NCBI GenBank assembly: GCA_002317115.1
Contig: DCIP01000086.1
Coordinates: 1 to 8,747 of the forward strand
Direction of reading: 5' to 3'
Length of the DNA stretch: 8,747 bases
Source of the DNA: Candidatus Scybalocola fimicaballi
Lineage (GTDB): Bacteria > Bacteroidota > Bacteroidia > Bacteroidales > Paludibacteraceae
Numbering within the stretch: the first letter of the stretch is position 1; the number at the start of each line of letters is the position of its first letter. Positions 6,301-8,747 of this stretch are shown here, one piece after another. Position numbers and translations under genes: made by a program. Under the pieces are notes generated by a model. It had not been told where the DNA came from and made no database searches. It worked only from the letters and a program-made list of their open reading frames with translations.

Positions 6301-8747
6301 CAAAACTGCGGATTCAAGGCTTTTGGCTGCTCATGACGCCATAGAACTTTCTGCATATGTGTTATATAATGGAAAGTTATTTAGAGAACTTGCCGGTTCA
6401 GATGAACCACTTTTCACTGATGGAATAACTGACTATTTTAATTATACAATCAAGAATTACACTGAAAGCAAAAAAATCAATATTGACTCTATTAAGAGTT
6501 TGCCGACTACAGATTTGTCAACTACCGATATGATAGAGATGGCACAACGTTGGAACGAAACGGTGGCTGCAAACGAAAATGGGGTTTATGCTCCAAATGA
6601 ACAATATCCAAACATTGTAGATAAGAGTGTCATTAAGGCGTATATGGATAGTATCGTAAATTTCTATACATATAAGTCTTTGAGAAAATTCGAAACTATT
6701 GATGACATGCTTATTTCTATTAATGAAGGTGTTAACGAAAAATCACAGAAGAGCGTTTGTGCAAGTGTTAAGCTTCAAATCTCTCAGACGTTGACCATGA
6801 CTCGTGAGGCATTCGACGGTACGCTTACTGTCAACAATGGTAATGAGTCGGGTGCTATGGAAGGATTCAAGGTCGTACTTGAGGTTCGCAACGATAAGGG
6901 TGAACTTTCAAATGATTTGTTCCAGATCAACACTGAGAAGTTGACGGGTGTTACTGCCGTCGACGGTACTGGTGAGATCGCTCCTAAGTCGGAAGGTACA
7001 GCATTGTTCAGATTCATTCCTGAGAAGGGCGCTGCTCCTAAGGCTCCGGTCAACTATTCATTCGGTGGTTATATCGTTTATGTTGATCCTTCGTCTGGTG
7101 ATACAGTTAAGGCAGATCTATATCCTGTGACTTTGACAGTCAACCCAAGTCCAGATTTGCAGATTGACTATTTCATGCAGCGTAATATCCTTGGTGATGA
7201 TGCTTTGACTCTTGACCGTGTCGAGCCAAGTGTGCCAGCCGCTCTTGGTGTCAGAATTGACAACCAGGGTTACGGAGATGCTAAGAAAGTAAAACTTGAG
7301 ACTGCTCAGCCTGTGATTGTAGATAATGAGAAGGGCTTGCTAATCGACTTCGCAATTATTGGCTCAAGCTTGAATGGTAAGGATTGTGATCTTGGTTCGG
7401 AGAATATCGACTTCGGTAATATCGAGGCTTTGTCAGCTAAGACTGGAGTATGGTGGATGACAAGTTCTTTGCTTGGTCACTTCACTAAGTATGAGGCTAG
7501 CGTTGTCCACGCTAACAGCTTCGGTAATCCAGATTTGAGCCTAGTCAAGGGTATCGCCATCCATGAGTTGATCAAGACTGTTGACGCATATGGTGTGAAG
7601 GAGGATAATGTCACAGACTTCCTTGTAAATGACATCGAAGACGAGAATGATACTCCAGACGCTTTGTATTACTCAAATGGAGGCAAAGATACGGTTGTGA
7701 AAGCTCAGTATGCTAAACTTGACAAGAAGAAGGTGACGACATCTGACACAATGATCACTTTGACTGTCACTCCATCAAATAGTGGATGGAATTATGTTCA
7801 GATGGAGGATCCGGGAGACAACTGCTTCGAGATTCAGAAGGTTGTTAGAGTTAAGGATAGTGTTGAGATTCCATTGGATAATGTATGGACGACATTCGTA
7901 AATCTTCCTGATGGTGCTGAACCTATCTATGTGAACCGTCTACATTTCTTAGACTATATGACGACATTAGGAGAGAATGACTATAATATCTACTATAGTG
8001 TCAACAAGAATGTCTTGAACGTGGCGGAGATCTTAGGTGCTCCAAAAACTGAGGTTGCTGTAACTTCACCTGTGGATAGTGTGATTGTTAAGTTTGATCA
8101 CAAGATTCAGAAGGAGTCGTTCGACTATAACGATATTGAATTGTTCTGTCAGGGTGGCGACAATTTGAGTGATTCGACAATCACCGTCGCAAAACGTGAT
8201 GATTATACTTATGTGGTAAATATTGCGTCGAAGACAACTAAGTCTGGTTTCTACAAGATTGAGGTTAACGTCAACAATGTATATGATCAGGATGGTTATC
8301 CAGGAAATCTTGGAAAGAATGCAACTTGGAGTCAGTTGATCGACGATGTTATCATTCCAGACACGACAGTGACTGATACGATTACTCCGGTGATCCCAGA
8401 CACAATCGTGCCGATAAACCCAGACACAACAGTGACTGATACGATTACTCCGGTGATCCCAGATACAATCGTGCCGATAACACCAGACACAACAGTGACT
8501 GATACGATAATACCGGTTATTCCGGATACAATTGTGCCGATAATTCCAGACACGACAGTGACTGATACGATTACTCCGGTTATTCCGGATACAATTGTGC
8601 CGATAAATCCAGACACAACAGTGACTGATACGATTATACCAGTTATTCCGGATACAATTGTGCCGATAACACCAGACACGACAGTGACTGATACGATTAT
8701 TCCGGTGATCCCAGACACAATTGTGCCGATAATACCAGACACAACAG
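2..8747 (+). CDS. Giant multidomain surface/secreted protein, internal fragment open at both ends
   Basis: I read every codon of the frame starting at base 2 and found no stop through 8746, so the fragment is 2915 residues and the full protein is larger. No start codon, ribosome binding site or stop lies in the window. The domains in order are: three beta-helix repeats (r1-968), Ig/FN3-like and Big_1-like sandwiches (r971-1367), two NEW3/CARDB-like sandwiches (r1368-1580), a carboxypeptidase-regulatory-like domain (r1581-1672), a conserved TNHGLIAA module (r1673-1780), a Cys-rich segment with atypical codons (r1781-2251), conserved C-terminal modules (r2252-2680), an Ig-like domain (r2681-2780) and a 21-residue tandem repeat (from r2786). 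No enzymatic motif was recognised. Such architectures are typical of exported adhesins or structural surface proteins in Bacteroidota, so an extracellular location is inferred; the signal peptide and sorting domain are outside the window. The exact function is unknown. A frameshift is unlikely, because conserved motifs are in the same frame from end to end. Confidence 0.96.
374..1645 (+). other. Beta-helix repeat 2, complete (r125-548)
   Basis: The unit opens with a cap-like head: IVYVKSGSEGDGSSW, then an Ala-rich helix-like stretch, VWVAAGTYYGD, ISLYGGFAGDETS, a VIDG motif and IDGFTIQNG. This head is common in bacterial pectate-lyase-like or polymorphic outer-membrane beta-helix proteins. 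About 280 residues of irregular coils follow, rich in Asn, Ser, Thr and Ile, with recurring patterns such as NCIVKNC, NSIICYN, DSCVVKNN and NTIIVGN, as expected for stacked Asn ladders. It closes with LCINAGTEV and VDMGAIES. I see no catalytic residues, and the likely role is a structural or ligand-binding rod. The distance to the matching head of repeat 3 is 1299 bp (433 residues), measured between the YVKSGSEG tyrosine codons at 383 and 1682. Confidence 0.88.
1670..2905 (+). other. Beta-helix repeat 3, complete (r557-968)
   Basis: The head closely matches repeat 2: VIYVKSGSEGSGTDW, IWVAAGTYYGDTS, VSLYGGFAGTETSLDERD, TTVIDG and VDGFTIQNG. The coil region has the same Asn/Ser-rich character, with TFSNCIFRN, SEVSNCKIFDN and NSIIYGNKI. 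The closing part has diverged more than the ends of repeats 1 and 2 (YRLHATSSCIDKGLDS, then AIDLGASEF). This is the last beta-helix copy, and the protein switches to sandwich domains right after it. The strong head match suggests internal duplication, with faster drift in the coils. Confidence 0.88.
2912..3190 (+). other. Ig-like/PKD-like beta-sandwich module (r971-1063)
   Basis: This stretch of about 93 residues sits between the beta-helix and the FN3-like domain. It has alternating hydrophobic strands, including SLEATFDSTISKIDWIIEY and TLTLKVTPYDNDG. The central IDW tryptophan and the closing strand look like an Ig-type sandwich of the kind seen between repeats in Bacteroidota surface proteins. 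The family assignment is tentative and comes from the fold pattern, not from a specific signature. Confidence 0.5.
3206..3496 (+). other. Fibronectin type III-like domain (r1069-1165)
   Basis: The segment shows the FN3 landmarks in order: a proline-containing first strand, a core tryptophan (MSIEWN), a Y-x-L-Y-V-W strand (NYDLYVWKA), and the typical late motif of a Leu-rich turn followed by a Tyr strand (LSGLDNHTTYKYMVKAAIA). The length of about 97 residues fits FN3. It probably acts as a spacer or binding module in the extracellular rod. Confidence 0.72.
3497..3799 (+). other. Bacteroidota-type beta-sandwich module (r1166-1266)
   Basis: The pattern is: a small N-terminal strand, VKGFELTDSITYEITGKD with D-F following, a GGYLRIYYTP strand, a DAEITIRS strand, and a final ITLYLAGT strand. 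This order (new-term strand, 'G..aa.Fs', Gly-Gly-x-Leu-x-Ile-x-Tyr-x-Pro, Ala-x-Ile-x-Ile-x-Ser, Leu-x-Gly-Thr) is a familiar ASPM/Hydin-like sandwich layout in secreted proteins of this phylum. No active site was seen. Confidence 0.6.
3800..4102 (+). other. Big_1/MG2-like Ig domain (r1267-1367)
   Basis: The module has the hallmarks of invasin-type Big_1 or MG2 sandwiches: a Y-H-A-G-D-T-V-D start, LTDAYGNPMSGKTLSI, a TGVTDSTGMAAVSFSTT strand pair, and a closing GTYTVKVYIG strand. The 'D-x-x-G-N-P' and 'T-D-S-T-G-x-A' turns are the most diagnostic parts. The domain usually serves as a rigid spacer in adhesins and in intimin/invasin-like proteins. Confidence 0.75.
4103..4411 (+). other. NEW3/CARDB-like sandwich module A (r1368-1470)
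   Basis: A WTIQKGDTIDGTITITNRS strand with the following VDLHNLVVEAREL resembles the 'G-x-x-x-x-x-x-x-x-x-N' opening of NPCBM-associated NEW3 or CARDB-like modules. It continues with LSVEFDTVKLLKGSESARI and ends with FSTYFYCE. Two cysteines (bases 4382 and 4406) lie eight residues apart near the end and could pair. The family name is inferred from pattern. Confidence 0.55.
4412..4741 (+). other. NEW3/CARDB-like sandwich module B (r1471-1580)
   Basis: It opens with GQIKVSPTDINEYVSK, then INLELTNAGFGETGEITLSI, where the T-N-A-G-x-G-E-T-G turn is typical of modules that describe 'new terms with a gap' in exported bacterial proteins. It continues with FSVPTTKLPSIKSGDTARV and a strand pair ending in the FTGSIGVNCANG turn. 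It directly follows module A, and the two may be an ancient duplication. Confidence 0.6.
4742..5017 (+). other. Carboxypeptidase-regulatory-like / Cna-B-like domain (r1581-1672)
   Basis: The motif order fits this transthyretin-like fold: GSLEVDVVDEYYYN, then LNGAKVVVRNQYNNKEVASG, the ISDSTGVVRFDSIPEGSY turn-and-strand, and LLSVKADKHSEYQETIEIQAG. The 'D-S-T-G-x-x-x-F-x-x-I-P-E-G-S-Y-L-L-x-V' core is the most diagnostic stretch. Its usual role is a structural spacer. I did not identify an isopeptide triad. Confidence 0.8.
5018..5341 (+). other. Conserved module with the TNHGLIAA motif (r1673-1780)
   Basis: The block starts ITYNWKVERTEIEDKYDI and continues YETNIPAPVVTLSFP, then TVRLQITNHGLIAAHYVKF and a tail ending FVPITIVRT. 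From memory, the combination 'Y-x-W-x-V-x-x-T-x-I-x-D-x-Y' followed by 'E-T-N-x-P-x-P-V-V' and 'T-N-H-G-L-I-A-A' recurs in very large bacterial multidomain surface proteins, just after a carboxypeptidase-regulatory domain as here. No database check was possible. The codon-shifted segment begins at its end. Confidence 0.6.
5342..6754 (+). other. Codon-shifted, Cys-rich cassette of unknown function (r1781-2251)
   Basis: This stretch of about 470 residues stays in frame but differs in style from the rest of the gene. By hand count Glu is encoded by GAA 28 times and GAG 8 times in 5341-6780, against 3 and 36 in 3541-5340 and 6 and 23 in 6781-8340. AAA is also frequent for Lys. Eleven cysteines fall in the first 250 residues: r1790, 1805, 1816, 1832, 1878, 1881, 1890, 2011, 2016, 2021 and 2030. 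A short hydrophobic stretch (IGNLLGYVPGVGIALS, 5672-5719) is followed by a highly charged run with RRRR (5767-5778). The second half lacks Cys and looks mostly helical (for example MIEMAQRWNETVAANENG). I do not recognise the fold. It may be a ligand-binding or variable head domain, or an enzyme too divergent to recognise. Confidence 0.6.
6755..7153 (+). other. Conserved sandwich module with MTREAFDGTLTVNNG motif (r2252-2384)
   Basis: The module begins VCASVKLQISQTLTMTREAF and continues GTLTVNNGNESGAMEGFKVV, a VDGTGEIAPKSEGTA turn, LFRFIPEKGAAPKAPVNYSF and GGYIVYVD. The 'AF-x-G-T-L-x-V-x-N-G' strand followed by 'V-D-G-T-G' and 'F-I-P-E-x-x-A-A-P' reads as a sandwich of the same kind as CARDB-like modules. 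GAG-dominant codon use resumes here, marking the end of the atypical segment. Confidence 0.55.
7154..7594 (+). other. Conserved module with WWMTSSLLGHF and HELIKTV motifs (r2385-2531)
   Basis: The order of motifs is LQIDYFMQRNILGDD, EPSVPAALGVRIDNQGYGDA, KLETAQPVIVDNEKG, LLIDFAIIGSSLNG, GVWWMTSSLLGHFTKYEAS and FGNPDLSLVKGIAIHELI. The density of invariant-looking aromatic and Gly positions suggests a well conserved domain, and I recall the same motif series in other giant bacterial surface proteins. No catalytic function is known to me. The 'HELIK' string is not an HExxH zinc site, because the second His is missing. Confidence 0.6.
7595..8041 (+). other. Conserved module with DFLVND and GWNYVQMEDPG motifs (r2532-2680)
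   Basis: It begins with TDFLVNDIEDENDTPDALYY, an acidic linker-like block with alternating Asp and Pro. A sandwich-like part follows, with SDTMITLTVTPSNSGWNYV, MEDPGDNCFEIQKVVRV, IPLDNVWTTFVNLPDG and VNRLHFLDYM, ending in the strand DYNIYYSVN. 'G-W-x-Y-x-x-x-x-D-P-G' followed by 'N-x-W-T-T' and 'L-H-x-x-D-Y' is, from memory, the usual companion of the preceding module. The acidic block could bind calcium, but this is a guess. Confidence 0.55.
8042..8341 (+). other. SbsA/Big_5-like bacterial Ig domain (r2681-2780)
   Basis: This stretch of about 100 residues has the sequence PVDSVIVKFDHKIQKESFDY followed by NDIELFCQGG, an STITVAKRDDYTYVVNIASK strand set and SGFYKIEVNVNNVYDQDGYPG. The 'V-x-V-x-F-x-x-x-I-x-x-x-S-F-x-x-x-D-I-x-L' opening and the 'G-x-Y-x-x-x-V-x-x-x-x-D-x-x-G' ending fit bacterial Ig-like domains that bridge to stalks. 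It is the last folded domain before the repeat linker. Confidence 0.62.
8357..8747 (+). repeat. 63-bp in-frame tandem repeat encoding a Pro/Thr/Asp stalk (6 full units plus partial)
   Basis: Full units start at 8357, 8420, 8483, 8546, 8609 and 8672, each exactly 63 bp, and a 13-base partial unit begins at 8735 and runs off the window. The 21-residue unit is PDTTVTDTI, one variable residue, PVIPDTIVPI, one variable residue. Only positions 10 (Thr or Ile) and 21 (Asn, Thr or Ile) change between units; every other difference is synonymous. Position 21 reads N, T, I, N, T, I. Because the period is a multiple of three, gain or loss of a unit keeps the frame. The likely role is an extended, rigid surface stalk. 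Confidence 0.96.

Noticed and set aside
5342..6754. A separate AT-rich gene between two other genes
   Set aside because: There is no stop codon at either edge and the same frame runs through both borders, so it is a segment of the same protein.
7559..7579. Zinc metalloprotease motif in IHELIKTV
   Set aside because: The HExxH pattern needs a His three residues after Glu. Here the string is H-E-L-I-K, so the second zinc ligand is missing.
8332..8742. Open frame of 136 codons on the - strand across the repeat array
   Set aside because: It is the mirror of the 63-bp coding repeat: a period divisible by three keeps an antisense frame open in every unit. The + frame is continuous with well recognised domains, and there is no ribosome binding site or protein signature on the - strand.
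8357..8747. CRISPR array
   Set aside because: Units abut directly without unique spacers, are 63 bp, and encode a regular peptide in the long frame with mostly silent differences.

Overview
The window lies entirely inside one giant protein-coding gene on the + strand. The frame that starts at base 2 has no stop codon through base 8746, which gives 2915 consecutive sense codons. Neither the start nor the stop of the gene is present. Because the frame is open at both ends, a search for complete ORFs reports only short shadow ORFs in other frames. I see no second gene, RNA gene, promoter, terminator, insertion sequence or CRISPR array. Residue numbers (r) below count from the codon at base 2.

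The likely source is a Bacteroidota (Bacteroidales-like) gut or rumen bacterium. This rests on moderate-to-low GC by eye, the mix of surface-protein modules, and the dense Asp-Ser/Thr-hydrophobic motifs that match the known Bacteroides O-glycosylation sequon. It is an inference, because no taxonomic marker gene is present. The protein is most likely a secreted or surface-anchored multidomain adhesin or structural protein. Its signal peptide and any C-terminal sorting domain would lie outside the window.

The layout in order is as follows. (1) 2-2905 holds three right-handed beta-helix repeats of about 420-435 residues; the first is cut by the window edge. (2) 2912-4102 is a string of Ig/FN3-like beta-sandwich modules ending in a Big_1/MG2-like domain. 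(3) 4103-4741 has two conserved-fold 'N-x-G' sandwich modules of the NEW3/CARDB type. (4) 4742-5017 is a carboxypeptidase-regulatory-like (Cna-B-like) domain, followed at 5018-5341 by a conserved 'TNHGLIAA' module. (5) 5342-6754 is a cysteine-rich segment of about 470 residues with clearly different codon use (GAA instead of GAG). It sits like a cassette between two conserved modules. (6) 6755-8041 is a set of conserved C-terminal modules with motifs such as WWMTSSLLGHF and DFLVND. (7) 8042-8341 is a bacterial Ig-like domain. (8) 8357-8747 is a perfect-frame 63-bp tandem repeat encoding a Pro/Thr/Asp linker that runs off the window.

As a working model, the beta-helix and sandwich domains form a long extracellular rod, the Cys-rich cassette is the variable or specialised part, and the repeated PDT linker is a rigid and probably glycosylated stalk near the anchoring end. 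The most notable points are the codon-shifted cassette and the stalk with three O-glycosylation-type motifs per repeat unit.
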